Below, piece by piece: positions 1 to 7,428 of a stretch of DNA of 22,616 nucleotides; position 1 is the stretch's first letter; each line of letters starts with the position of its first letter. The position numbers were made by a program, and so were the translations under genes. The notes under the pieces are model-generated. The model did not search any database, was not told the DNA's origin, and saw only the letters and a program-made list of their open reading frames with translations. The DNA is from WAPX01 sp964622075 (GTDB taxonomy: Archaea > Halobacteriota > Archaeoglobi > Archaeoglobales > Archaeoglobaceae): NCBI GenBank assembly GCA_964622075.1, contig CAZUMR010000037.1:1-22616 (forward strand), in the 5' to 3' direction.

Positions 1-609
1 GTCGTGGGTTATGAACAGCATCGCCAGATCCATCTTACGCTTGAGTTTCATCAAAAGCCTGACTATCGCCGCTTGAGTTGACAGGTCGAGCATCGACGTC
101 GGCTCGTCGCAAACAACGAACTTCGGGTTCGTAACCAGAGCCCTCGCTATCGCAGCCCTCTGCAATTCCCCACCGCTCAGTTCGTGGGGATACCTGTCCA
201 GATGCTCCTCCTTAAGCCCCACCGCCTTAACGAGCTCAAACACCCTCTCCTCATCCCGCAAACCGTGTATCCTGAGGGGTTCGGAGATGCTATCGTACAG
301 CCTCCACCTCGGATCGAAAGCGTCCTCCGGGTTCTGGGGTATCAGCTGCATCCTCGCCCTTAGCTTCTTAAGCTCCCTCCCCCTCAGCCCTGTAAGATCC
401 ACGCCTTCGAAAAACACCCTCCCCTCGTCCGGCCTTATTAGCATTAGGAGCAACCTTCCGAGAGTCGATTTCCCACTACCGCTTTCCCCGACCAGAGCTA
501 CGGTTTCCCCCTCCTCTATCCTCAAACTCACACCGTCAACTGCCACTATCCTCCTCCCGCCGAATATACCAGTCCTGAAAACCTTCCTAAGCCCTTTCCC
601 CTCTATCAT
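1..609 (-). CDS. ABC transporter ATP-binding protein (DppF/OppF/NikE-like), 3' end beyond window
   Basis: One of two nucleotide-binding subunits of a peptide/nickel-family ABC importer; it hydrolyses ATP on the cytoplasmic face of the permease pair. I read 203 codons from ATG at 609 (GAGGTG lies about ten bases upstream). Visible are Walker A GESGSGKS (residues 41-48), a Q-loop region (MQLIPQNP), the ABC signature as LSGGELQR (usual form LSGGQ), Walker B FVVCDEP and the switch-histidine motif ITHD, where the window ends. The C-terminal oligopeptide-transporter domain lies outside. It overlaps the preceding ATPase gene by 23 bases, so the two are translationally coupled. The family is certain; the substrate is inferred only from the operon. 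Confidence 0.93.
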   Translation of the reverse strand, partial: MIEGKGLRKVFRTGIFGGRRIVAVDGVSLRIEEGETVALVGESGSGKSTLGRLLLMLIRPDEGRVFFEGVDLTGLRGRELKKLRARMQLIPQNPEDAFDPRWRLYDSISEPLRIHGLRDEERVFELVKAVGLKEEHLDRYPHELSGGELQRAAIARALVTNPKFVVCDEPTSMLDLSTQAAIVRLLMKLKRKMDLAMLFITHD

Positions 610-1522
610 AGAGCCAGCACCTCACCCACCTATCCCCAACGCGGACGAGAGGAGGGGTTTTCGCACACTCATCGAAGGATCGCTCGCACCTCTCCCTGAA
701 CTTGCATCCCTTCGGCGGGTTTATCAGACTCGGCTGGAATCCCGGAATTGGCTTTAGCCCCCTCGAAGGCAGAGATTCGAGCAAACCTCTGGAGTAGGGA
801 TGCAAAGGCTCGTCGAAGAATTTCTTAGCCGGAGATACCTCCACTATCTCCCCGCAGTACATCACCGCTATCCTGTCCGCAAACCTCTCCGCAAATCGGA
901 GGTCGTGGGTTATGACGAGCATAGTCCTGTCGATCTTCCTGAAGAGTTCGACTATCTGATCCCTCTTCTCGGAATCCAGCCCCTTCGTGGGCTCGTCCGC
1001 TATCACGAGCTTCGGATTTGCCGAGATGCCCATGGCCACGAGAACCCTCTGCCTCATCCCCCCGCTGAACTGGTGGGGATACTCCCTCTCCCTCCCCCCG
1101 ATGCCGAGGAAGTCGAATATCCTCAAAATTTTCGAGAGGGCGGAGCTCTTCTTCATTCCGTAGTGTTCCATCAACGGTTCCGCGCACTGAAATCCGACTG
1201 TCAAAACAGGATTCAACGCTGACTGACTCTGAGGGATCCACGCAATCTCCCTTCCCCTTATCCTCCTCATCTCCTCCTCGCTCAGCTCGAAAAGATTCTT
1301 TCCTTCAAATATCACCCTCCCATCGAGCACGGCGTTGTCAGGAAGCAACCTTAGTACGGCCTGAGCCAGAACGGACTTCCCACTTCCGCTCTCCCCAATC
1401 AGAACGAACCTCTCGTCCCTAAAAACTTCGAAGCTCACGCCGCTGACTGCCTTTACCTCCCCGGCCTTCGTCCTGAACTTGACCCTCAGCCCCTCCACCT
1501 CGAGCAACCTATCTTTCGACAT
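587..1522 (-). CDS. ABC transporter ATP-binding protein (DppD/OppD/NikD-like)
   Basis: Second ATPase of the importer, 311 residues, a normal length for DppD-type subunits. Walker A GESGSGKS is near residue 42, the signature FSGGMRQRV is mid-protein, Walker B is LVIADEPTKGLD, and the switch histidine is in VITHD. The C-terminal oligo/dipeptide-transporter extension is present, with a cysteine set (CKFRERC...C...C) of the kind that holds a metal or iron-sulfur site in peptide-transporter ATPases. The start ATG is preceded at close range by AGGAGGAG, and the gene overlaps the end of the upstream permease gene by 14 bases. It is distinct in sequence from the other ATPase, so they probably act as a heterodimer. 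Confidence 0.95.
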   Translation of the reverse strand: MSKDRLLEVEGLRVKFRTKAGEVKAVSGVSFEVFRDERFVLIGESGSGKSVLAQAVLRLLPDNAVLDGRVIFEGKNLFELSEEEMRRIRGREIAWIPQSQSALNPVLTVGFQCAEPLMEHYGMKKSSALSKILRIFDFLGIGGREREYPHQFSGGMRQRVLVAMGISANPKLVIADEPTKGLDSEKRDQIVELFRKIDRTMLVITHDLRFAERFADRIAVMYCGEIVEVSPAKKFFDEPLHPYSRGLLESLPSRGLKPIPGFQPSLINPPKGCKFRERCERSFDECAKTPPLVRVGDRWVRCWLYDRGERA

Positions 1523-2327
1523 AGCTCCTCCTCTCCATAGCGTCCCTCAACCCCTCCCCGAGGAGGTTGAATCCCAGAACGGACAGGGCTATGAACAGAC
1601 CGGGAAAGAATGTGAGCCAAGGTGCGGTGGTTATGTAATCCTTGCCGGAGTTTATCATCTGACCCCACTCCGGAGTGGGGGGCTGTATTCCGAGTCCAAG
1701 AAATCCCAGACTCGCCACGGTCATTATAACGTTACCCATGTTGAGGGTTGCGAGAACCACTATCGGCCCGATAGCGTTGGGTATCACGTGCCTAAGCAAA
1801 ATGTACCACTCCCCCGCTCCTACCGCCTTCTCACATAGCACGAACTCCCTTTCCTTCAGAGATAGCACTATGCCCCTCGTGACCCTCGCGTAGCTCACCC
1901 AGTTCGTAACGACTATGGCCAGAACAACGTTCCATATCGAAGCTCCGTATGAAAAGCAGAGAACTCCCACGAGGGCTATGTTGAAGACGAGCTCGGGAAT
2001 TGCCAGAAAAACGTCTATGATCCTGCCTATCAGGTCGTCAACAAGCCCTCCGAAGTATCCGCTTACGGCTCCAACGAAACATCCAAGCCCCATCGAAATG
2101 GCGGATATCGTTATCGCCACGACCATCGTCGTCCTCGCACCCCACACGACCCTCGAAAAAACGTCCCTGCCGAGCTGATCCGTGCCAAAAACGTGTTCGA
2201 AGTTGGGGGGTTTTAGCCTCTCCGTCATGTTCGTTTTATACGGATTCCCCGCTATCAGTGGTGCAAGGATGCCGAGGAGAGTTATCGTGAGGAGAATCGT
2301 CGATCCGATCAGGCAGAGTCGGTTCAT
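1509..2327 (-). CDS. ABC transporter permease (DppC/NikC-like)
   Basis: Inner permease subunit of the binding-protein-dependent transport family. From ATG at 2327 it has 272 residues; an in-frame GTG at 2336 would add three. I prefer the ATG because GGTGA lies five bases before it and the GTG is part of that ribosome binding site. An N-terminal membrane segment is followed by the DppC-type motif GTDQLGRDVFSR and about five more hydrophobic segments. The EAA loop, the contact point for the ATPases, is visible in EKAVGAGEWYILLRHVIPNA. The start lies one base from the stop of the partner permease gene, which indicates coupled translation. Confidence 0.94.
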   Translation of the reverse strand: MNRLCLIGSTILLTITLLGILAPLIAGNPYKTNMTERLKPPNFEHVFGTDQLGRDVFSRVVWGARTTMVVAITISAISMGLGCFVGAVSGYFGGLVDDLIGRIIDVFLAIPELVFNIALVGVLCFSYGASIWNVVLAIVVTNWVSYARVTRGIVLSLKEREFVLCEKAVGAGEWYILLRHVIPNAIGPIVVLATLNMGNVIMTVASLGFLGLGIQPPTPEWGQMINSGKDYITTAPWLTFFPGLFIALSVLGFNLLGEGLRDAMERRSYVER

Positions 2328-2328
2328 A

Positions 2329-3264
2329 TCAATCACCGTACCTGATGCGGGGGTCTATCACCACATACAGCAGATCCACGATGAGGTTGACGACTATGAA
2401 CGTGACTCCGGAGAGGAAAACGAGCGCCTGAACAACAGGAAAGTCCCTCTTGAAAACGGATTCTACGAGCAGAGAACCAAGCCCCGGCCAAGAGAAAACG
2501 ACCTCGACCATTATCGATCCTATGATGAGGTGGTGGATGGAGAGGGAGAAGTAGGTTACTATAGGGATGAGTGCGTTCCTCAGAGCGTGCCTCAGGACGA
2601 CGACCCTCTCCCTCAACCCCTTTGCCCTTGCGGTTACCACGTAATCCTGAGATAGAGCTTCGAGCAAACAGCTCCTGACGAACCTCGTCTTTATCGCCAT
2701 GAAAGAGAAGCTCCAAGTAACGACGGGCAGGATGAGGTGCTCAATACCGCCGTATCCGAAGGCAGGGAGGAGGTGGAGCTTTACCGAGAATATCCAGATC
2801 AGAATCAGGCCGAGCCAGAAGCTCGGAATGCTTATGCCGAGGAGGGAGAATATTCTGCAGAAGTGATCCACCGCCCTATCCCTGTACATCGCGGAGAGTA
2901 TCCCGAGCAGGGTGGCGAAGGCGAGGGATATGGCGAATGTGGTGAAGAACAACTCAGCAGAAGCTGGAAACCTCTGCATTATTATTTCCATGACCGGCTT
3001 TCCTTCCGTCCACGATACGCCGAAGTTTCCCCTGAGGGCGTTGGACAGCCAGTGGATGTACTGAACCAAGAGGGGTTTGTCGAAACCCATCTCCCTCCTG
3101 AACCTCTGAATCTCGGCATAGCTCGGCTCCGAGCCAGATATTATAGTCAGAATTATCTCCGCCGGATCTCCGGGAAATAAATGGAGGAGAAGAAAGGAGA
3201 TGAAAGATACCCCAAGCAGGGTTGGGATCGCCTGAGCTATCCTCTTCGCCACGTACCTCTTCAT
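2329..3264 (-). CDS. ABC transporter permease (DppB/NikB-like)
   Basis: Second permease subunit, 311 residues. It shows the usual DppB layout: an N-terminal helix (RIAQAIPTLLGVSFISFLLL), an extracytoplasmic loop with FPGDPAE, then five hydrophobic segments. The EAA loop is in VVTARAKGLRERVVVLRHALRNALIP, and the C-terminus is the typical DPRIRYGD. The ATG overlaps the stop of the binding-protein gene in an ATGA arrangement. Together with the neighbouring permease it should form the membrane channel. Family assignment is secure; the transported compound cannot be told from the permease. Confidence 0.95.
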   Translation of the reverse strand: MKRYVAKRIAQAIPTLLGVSFISFLLLHLFPGDPAEIILTIISGSEPSYAEIQRFRREMGFDKPLLVQYIHWLSNALRGNFGVSWTEGKPVMEIIMQRFPASAELFFTTFAISLAFATLLGILSAMYRDRAVDHFCRIFSLLGISIPSFWLGLILIWIFSVKLHLLPAFGYGGIEHLILPVVTWSFSFMAIKTRFVRSCLLEALSQDYVVTARAKGLRERVVVLRHALRNALIPIVTYFSLSIHHLIIGSIMVEVVFSWPGLGSLLVESVFKRDFPVVQALVFLSGVTFIVVNLIVDLLYVVIDPRIRYGD

Positions 3265-4844
3265 GCCCTCACTCCGACGTCGTAGAACAAAGGCTCTCCA
3301 AACGGAATTCCGTTGGGGTAGTGGAACAGGTGGTACTCATCCGCAACGACGTTCTTCGAAACCGCCACCGTCATGACGTCGAAGTAAAGCGGAACGACTC
3401 CGTGTTCCTCGTGAATTGCTCTGTAGAACTCCACCAAGTACTTCTTCCTCTTTTCCTCGTCGAACTCCTTTAGGATCTTCTTGCATAACTCTCCCGTCCT
3501 CTCGCTGACGTAAGCGCTCCACTTGCATCCGGGGTAGAACCTCCAGTACATCCTGAGGTAGAACCTCCTGTCAGTTCCCCCTATGTAGTATATCCTGAGG
3601 TCGTAATCTCCCGAATCCCTTCTCTGCCTGTAAGCTCCGGTTTCGAGAACCTCGAGTTTGACGTTTATTCCTATGTCCTTCAGCTTCTGCTGTACAAGCT
3701 GGGCGACGAGAATCTGGTCGCTCTGAGCCTTATCGACTATCATGTCGGCGCTATCGAATCCCGCCTTCTCGACGAGCTCCTTCGCCCTGTCGGGGTTGTA
3801 CTCGTAAACCACCCCCGCCTCCTTTATGCCCGGAGCGGATTCTATGAAGAGCGTCTTCGCCGGTAGGACTTGGTTGTCGAATATCTTCACGACCTCATTC
3901 CTATCTATCGCAAGATCGACGGCCTCTCTCATCCTGACGTCGCTGAAGGGCTCTTTCTTATAGTTGAACGCTATTATCCACGTCAGCGGTATTATCCTCT
4001 TGAACACCCTGTAACCCATTTTTTCAAGCTGAGGAATCAGGTTTCTCGGAGTGTAAGCCGAGCCTCCGTGAACGTAATCGGATATCGCGTCCACCTGACC
4101 GCTTTCGAGAGCCATAACTCTCGTGTCGTCGTCGAATATGAAGTCCACGACGAACTTCCTGAACTTCGGCTCGATGCCGAATCTTTCGTACCAGTACTCG
4201 TTGGGCTCGTAGATGGCATATCTCCCCTCCTTGTAATCCGCAACCCTGAACTGCCCCGTCCCGACGGGCAGGATGAACTTACCCTTGGGATCACCTTCAG
4301 GCCTTACGCTCTTGGGGGACATTATGCTCATGTGGAACTCCGCCATCTTCGCCAGATTGAAGAACCCGTCTTCCTTGTAGTGGATGGCAACCGTGCCGTC
4401 ATCCAGAACCTCAGCAGAATCGAAGGTGTCCCTGCCGAGAGGGTGGTTCAACTTCAACCATTCCACCGTGAACTTAACCGCACTTGCGTCGAAATCGCTG
4501 CCGTCGGAGAACTTTATCCCCTTCTCAAGCTCGAAGGTGATCACCTTCCCGTTCTTCTCGACCTCCCACTTCCTCGCCAGACAGGGGACGAAGTCGTCCT
4601 TCTTGAGATCGTATTCGACGAGCCTCTCGAGAACGTGGATCTTCGGGAAGAATCCTATCCCCCACTTACCGCCGTTCAGCTTGTGATCCTTCCCGTAACC
4701 GAGCACGAACGTGCTCTTGTACAGATTCGCCATCTTTGTAGCGGTAGGCGTAGGTGCAGGCGTGGACGACGGAGCTTTGCCCGCGCATCCGAGAAAGAAT
4801 GCTGAACTCAGGGCGAGATACTTCAGAAAGTCCCTCCTGAGCAT
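3261..4844 (-). CDS. Extracytoplasmic substrate-binding lipoprotein, SBP_bac_5 family, possibly nickel-binding (NikA-like)
   Basis: Captures the substrate outside the cell and delivers it to the permeases. The 527-residue product starts with a Tat-type twin-arginine signal (LRRDFLK) and a lipobox ending FLGC at Cys20. A Pro/Thr-rich linker to about residue 36 follows, so it should be exported folded and lipid-anchored. The rest is a standard type 5 binding-protein fold (PCLARKWEVE, GTGQFRV, LAIDRNEVV). By eye it resembles E. coli NikA in the stretches GAYRQRRDSGDY and VVPLYFDVMTVAVSK, and the adjacent DUF4198 gene also points to nickel. A peptide-binding role is not excluded. The start is firm: GAGGTGAT sits just before the ATG and overlaps the stop of the upstream gene. 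Confidence 0.85.
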   Translation of the reverse strand: MLRRDFLKYLALSSAFFLGCAGKAPSSTPAPTPTATKMANLYKSTFVLGYGKDHKLNGGKWGIGFFPKIHVLERLVEYDLKKDDFVPCLARKWEVEKNGKVITFELEKGIKFSDGSDFDASAVKFTVEWLKLNHPLGRDTFDSAEVLDDGTVAIHYKEDGFFNLAKMAEFHMSIMSPKSVRPEGDPKGKFILPVGTGQFRVADYKEGRYAIYEPNEYWYERFGIEPKFRKFVVDFIFDDDTRVMALESGQVDAISDYVHGGSAYTPRNLIPQLEKMGYRVFKRIIPLTWIIAFNYKKEPFSDVRMREAVDLAIDRNEVVKIFDNQVLPAKTLFIESAPGIKEAGVVYEYNPDRAKELVEKAGFDSADMIVDKAQSDQILVAQLVQQKLKDIGINVKLEVLETGAYRQRRDSGDYDLRIYYIGGTDRRFYLRMYWRFYPGCKWSAYVSERTGELCKKILKEFDEEKRKKYLVEFYRAIHEEHGVVPLYFDVMTVAVSKNVVADEYHLFHYPNGIPFGEPLFYDVGVRA

Positions 4845-4848
4845 TTCA

Positions 4849-5436
4849 TCACCTCACGACCGTGAGAGTCGTAACGAGACTCCTCCTCACGAAACCGGTA
4901 TCGTCCACGTATCTCGCGGACAGAACGTTGATTCCGTTCGCAAGCCCAACCTCCTCACCCGGCTCGAATTCGAACGAGCCTTCGGAGTTCCTCAGTCTGA
5001 TCCTAACGTCCACCGGCTTCCCCCTGAAGAGAACCTCGTAACCGTCCCTCTCAACTATCTCGAGCTCAAGACCGAGAACTCCATCACCCATCTTCGCGGA
5101 ACCAAGGATGTGCCTAACCTCTCTTACCTGATATCGATTCGTTCTCCCAAAAATCCACTTTCCATCGTTCGTGAGCGAGTAAATTCCTCTATCGTATTCA
5201 ACGGCCAATGCCTCAGCCTCTTCGAACTCCAGAAATAATCCTCCCCTTGCAGACGAGTCCCTATCTATCCCAACGATCACAGGCTTAACTACACCCCCGG
5301 AAACCGCGAAAGCCCTCGTTATGCAGACGGGATCGAGCTTTCCGTCCGTTTCGGGAAAGTGTCCCCATTTGAGCAGAACTCTTCCATCGTGCACTTCGAA
5401 CCAGACTTCGTGGTTTACCACTTCCAAGCACATCAT
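4849..5436 (-). CDS. DUF4198-like protein, candidate accessory component of nickel uptake (NikK-like)
   Basis: First gene of the transporter operon, 195 residues. The N-terminus has the DUF4198 hallmark: a His-x-x-Trp element (NHEVWFEV) followed by a Gly-His element (LLKWGHFPE). Beta-rich sequence follows and the end resembles a fibronectin-like domain (GINVLSARYVDDTGFVRRS). DUF4198 proteins such as NikK are known as extra parts of nickel ECF-type transporters and normally carry a signal peptide. Here none is seen: a TGA lies in frame just upstream of the ATG. The protein may therefore be cytoplasmic, perhaps a metal chaperone, or be exported by an unrecognised route. The family call is from motif memory, not from a search. 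Confidence 0.6.
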   Translation of the reverse strand: MMCLEVVNHEVWFEVHDGRVLLKWGHFPETDGKLDPVCITRAFAVSGGVVKPVIVGIDRDSSARGGLFLEFEEAEALAVEYDRGIYSLTNDGKWIFGRTNRYQVREVRHILGSAKMGDGVLGLELEIVERDGYEVLFRGKPVDVRIRLRNSEGSFEFEPGEEVGLANGINVLSARYVDDTGFVRRSLVTTLTVVR

Positions 5437-5458
5437 CGGCAGAACCGCTCATGATCCA

Positions 5459-5470
5459 GTATATCAAATT
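5459..5470 (-). promoter_or_regulatory. Probable TATA box of the transporter operon
   Basis: On the minus strand this reads ATTTGATATACT. Its centre is about 28 bases from the ATG at 5436, which fits a leaderless or nearly leaderless transcript; no ribosome binding site is visible before that ATG. Confidence 0.45.
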
Positions 5471-5554
5471 TTCCAAAATAATAACCAGATCGTAACAATT
5501 TTTAATACTATATGCCTGTAAACTACACCATAGCTGTGAATGGTGAACTGCTGA

Positions 5555-5574
5555 TTTTAAAAACGTTTTTAAAA
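5555..5574. promoter_or_regulatory. 20-base perfect palindrome in divergent promoter region
   Basis: TTTTAAAAACGTTTTTAAAA equals its own reverse complement. It lies between the divergent transporter operon and the gene at 5634. It may be a regulator site, or part of promoter elements because it is so AT-rich. Its partner palindrome begins two bases further on. Confidence 0.5.
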
Positions 5575-5575
5575 C

Positions 5576-5589
5576 CGTTACATGTAACG
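5576..5589. promoter_or_regulatory. 14-base perfect palindrome CGTTACATGTAACG, candidate operator
   Basis: Perfect inverted repeat placed just upstream of the probable TATA box of the gene at 5634. The 12-base core GTTACATGTAAC recurs at 10861-10872, also in front of a start codon. It could bind a dimeric regulator; which one is unknown. Confidence 0.55.
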
Positions 5590-5601
5590 TATCCAAAAAA
5601 G

Positions 5602-5609
5602 TTTTAAAG
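5602..5609 (+). promoter_or_regulatory. Probable TATA box for the gene at 5634
   Basis: TTTTAAAG, preceded by an A-rich stretch that could serve as BRE, about 28 bases ahead of the ATG at 5634. No ribosome binding site is seen, so a leaderless message is likely. Confidence 0.45.
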
Positions 5610-5633
5610 AGTTATGTTGAAAAAAGCAAAAAT

Positions 5634-6308
5634 ATGGAAATAGAGGAGCTGCTTGAAAGGCTTGACGGAAATAAGGTAAGGGTTGTGTACGATTCACCGT
5701 ATGCGATCAGGGCATTTATATTCAGCCACTTTTTACCGAAATTTCCAAACGTAAGGTGTGTTGTATATACAGACACAATGCGCAGGAGGCTTGAAAGAGC
5801 TTACAGCTCTCTCAGAAGATTTTCAAAGTCAAAATCTGAACGAGAAACTTGCCCGGAAGTGATCTGCGTTGGAAGTGAGAAGATACCGTTTGGCAAGCTT
5901 CTGGCTTCAATTCCCCTGAGAGACTCGATTAGCAATTTGCTTGCCGAGCTTCTGAACGTCTTAAATTTTCGGGGGGGGGGCGAGGAGAAGAAGTCATGCA
6001 GTGATGCAAGAGTTGCTCTGTTTGGATTCTACATGCTGAAGGCATTTTATCCTGAGAGAACAATAGACTACTTCAGGTTCATTGAAAAAATTGATTGCAC
6101 TCTCTTCGATTTCTGGCCGGAGGAATTTTGCAGAGGTATGGACGATCTTGTTCTGAGAAAAGCCTACGATGTTACAGTCAGGCTGAAACACCTGCCCTAC
6201 CACGATGAAACATACTCTATTTCGATTTCAGAGAGCATACTGTTTGACGTACCTCCAGCCCAGAGAGTTTACCAGCTGAAAGATTGCAGGTTCGTTCCTT
6301 CTGACTGA
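5634..6308 (+). CDS. Hypothetical protein interrupted by a 10-G tract; possible RecA/KaiC-like fold without Walker A
   Basis: I do not recognise this 224-residue protein. The N-terminal pattern, a short strand (KVRVVYDSP), a helix, then a strand and a charged helix (RCVVYTDTMRRRLERAYSS), recalls archaeal KaiC/RecA-like proteins. The region LVLRKAYDVTVRL...Y near residue 180 recalls their last strands. However, no Walker A GxxGxGK[ST] is present where it would be expected, so ATP binding is doubtful. A run of ten G bases encodes RGGG near residue 114 between two better-conserved-looking halves; gain or loss of one G would truncate the protein soon after. It is divergent from the transporter operon and shares its control region, and its product has no signal peptide or membrane segment. 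The reading frame is credible; the fold is a guess. Confidence 0.75.
   Translation: MEIEELLERLDGNKVRVVYDSPYAIRAFIFSHFLPKFPNVRCVVYTDTMRRRLERAYSSLRRFSKSKSERETCPEVICVGSEKIPFGKLLASIPLRDSISNLLAELLNVLNFRGGGEEKKSCSDARVALFGFYMLKAFYPERTIDYFRFIEKIDCTLFDFWPEEFCRGMDDLVLRKAYDVTVRLKHLPYHDETYSISISESILFDVPPAQRVYQLKDCRFVPSD
5971..5980. repeat. Homopolymer run of ten G inside a coding region
   Basis: Ten consecutive G bases within the gene at 5634-6308, coding Arg-Gly-Gly-Gly-type codons in the present length. No run of this length occurs elsewhere in the window. Such tracts slip easily in replication and in sequencing. Confidence 0.95.
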
Positions 6309-6397
6309 TTCTGGACGATTTTGACTATTATTACATTTTTACATGGCCATCATTGTCGCGTTAATACCCCATTACCATTACTACATGCCAGCTAATT

Positions 6398-6422
6398 AAA
6401 TAACCGGATCAAATAACCAATC
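6398..6422. repeat. Imperfect 13-base tandem duplication
   Basis: AAATAACC occurs at 6398 and again 13 bases later at 6411, each followed by a similar short tail. It lies in the AT-rich spacer just ahead of the SplB-like gene and overlaps a plausible TATA element (TAATTAAATAA). Confidence 0.5.
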
Positions 6423-6439
6423 AAAAAGCAAAAGAGTGC

Positions 6440-7306
6440 GTGCACGATATCAATGCTGTGGATGTAGTCAGACCATTCGATCCATGGAAATCGAAACTGT
6501 GCACATGCAAGCCAAAGTACTCATTCAACCCGTACACGGGATGTGCGCATAAGTGCGTTTACTGCTATGCAACATACATTCCCCGATTTTTCCAGTTAAG
6601 AAAAAAAGAAAGGTTACTACCAAGACTTGAAAAGGATCTCAGGAGGATAGATCTTAGCTTACCTGTATCCATGTCAAACAGTTCAGATCCCTACCCGCCT
6701 GTAGAAAAAAAGGAAAAGCTTACAAGAAACTGCATAAAACTCATGAAAGACTACGGAGTAAAGCTGCTTGTTGTGACAAAGAGCAATCTTGTTGCAAGAG
6801 ATGCCAGACTGCTGTCAGAGATGAAGTGCTGCGTCAGCGTTACGGTTACAGGTTTCAGATATGCAAAACTGCTCGAACCGAACGCACCACCACCGGAAAA
6901 AAGAATAGAGGCAATGAAGGAGCTTAAGGAATACTCGATACCCGTCGTACTCAGACTCGATCCGGTTTTACCGGGAATTACTGAAGAAGAGATAGATAGA
7001 GTCCTCGAATCCTGTGATTTTGTTGATCACGTTGTTACATCGACATTAAAGCTGAGGAGAGATTCTTTCAAGAGGCTATTCAGCGTTCTTGCAGAAAATC
7101 TGAAGGATGTAGCTTACAGAAAAATGTACTTCATTGAAGGAGAGAAAATCGGAAACACATACTACCTTAAAAGAGAGTTGAGGGAAAAAATACTGAGAAA
7201 AGTCGAAGAAAAGTGCAAAGAACTCGGTTTAAGCTGTGCTTTTTGTAGAGAAGGCTTCAGATTTGAAGCGGGGAGCTGTGATGGTCAGCACCTGCTGGGT
7301 GAGTGA
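6440..7306 (+). CDS. Radical SAM protein, SplB-like (spore photoproduct lyase family)
   Basis: A 288-residue protein of the COG1533 type. The radical SAM cluster motif is Cys35-x3-Cys39-x2-Cys42 (CAHKCVYC) after SFNPYTG, the usual context in this family. SNSSDPYPPVEKK, VVTKSNLVARD, and VLRLDPVLPGI follow in the expected order of the TIM-barrel core. Family members reductively cleave S-adenosylmethionine; bacterial SplB repairs a thymine photoproduct, but the substrate of archaeal homologues is not established. The start is taken as GTG at 6440; a second in-frame GTG at 6455 is possible, and no clear ribosome binding site decides between them. It stands alone between the poly-G gene and tpiA. 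CXXC pairs near both ends (CTC, CAFC) could hold extra metal. Confidence 0.88.
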   Translation: MHDINAVDVVRPFDPWKSKLCTCKPKYSFNPYTGCAHKCVYCYATYIPRFFQLRKKERLLPRLEKDLRRIDLSLPVSMSNSSDPYPPVEKKEKLTRNCIKLMKDYGVKLLVVTKSNLVARDARLLSEMKCCVSVTVTGFRYAKLLEPNAPPPEKRIEAMKELKEYSIPVVLRLDPVLPGITEEEIDRVLESCDFVDHVVTSTLKLRRDSFKRLFSVLAENLKDVAYRKMYFIEGEKIGNTYYLKRELREKILRKVEEKCKELGLSCAFCREGFRFEAGSCDGQHLLGE

Positions 7307-7339
7307 TGTATTTTTATTTTTATGCCCTTTTCTGCTGTA

Positions 7340-7365
7340 CAGAAAACTCAACTGCAGAAAACTCA
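7340..7365. repeat. Short tandem duplication, 15-base period
   Basis: CAGAAAACTCA occurs at 7340-7350 and 7355-7365, and a third, weaker copy (CCGAAAACTCC) follows at 7373. It is in the spacer between the SplB-like gene and tpiA. Confidence 0.8.
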
Positions 7366-7428
7366 GCAAATACCGAAAACTCCGGAAGGAAAGAAAAAGG
7401 TAAATTGTCCGCGGTCAGATAGAAAATC

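Noticed and set aside
3870..4805. 311-codon open frame on the plus strand
   Set aside because: It is antisense to the substrate-binding protein gene, has no ribosome binding site or family features, and its composition is explained by the opposite strand.
1..5436. Whole transporter operon as foreign DNA
   Set aside because: It is only slightly more GC-rich than the central genes (roughly 50% against 45-47% in single sampled lines); that is too small a difference to claim transfer.
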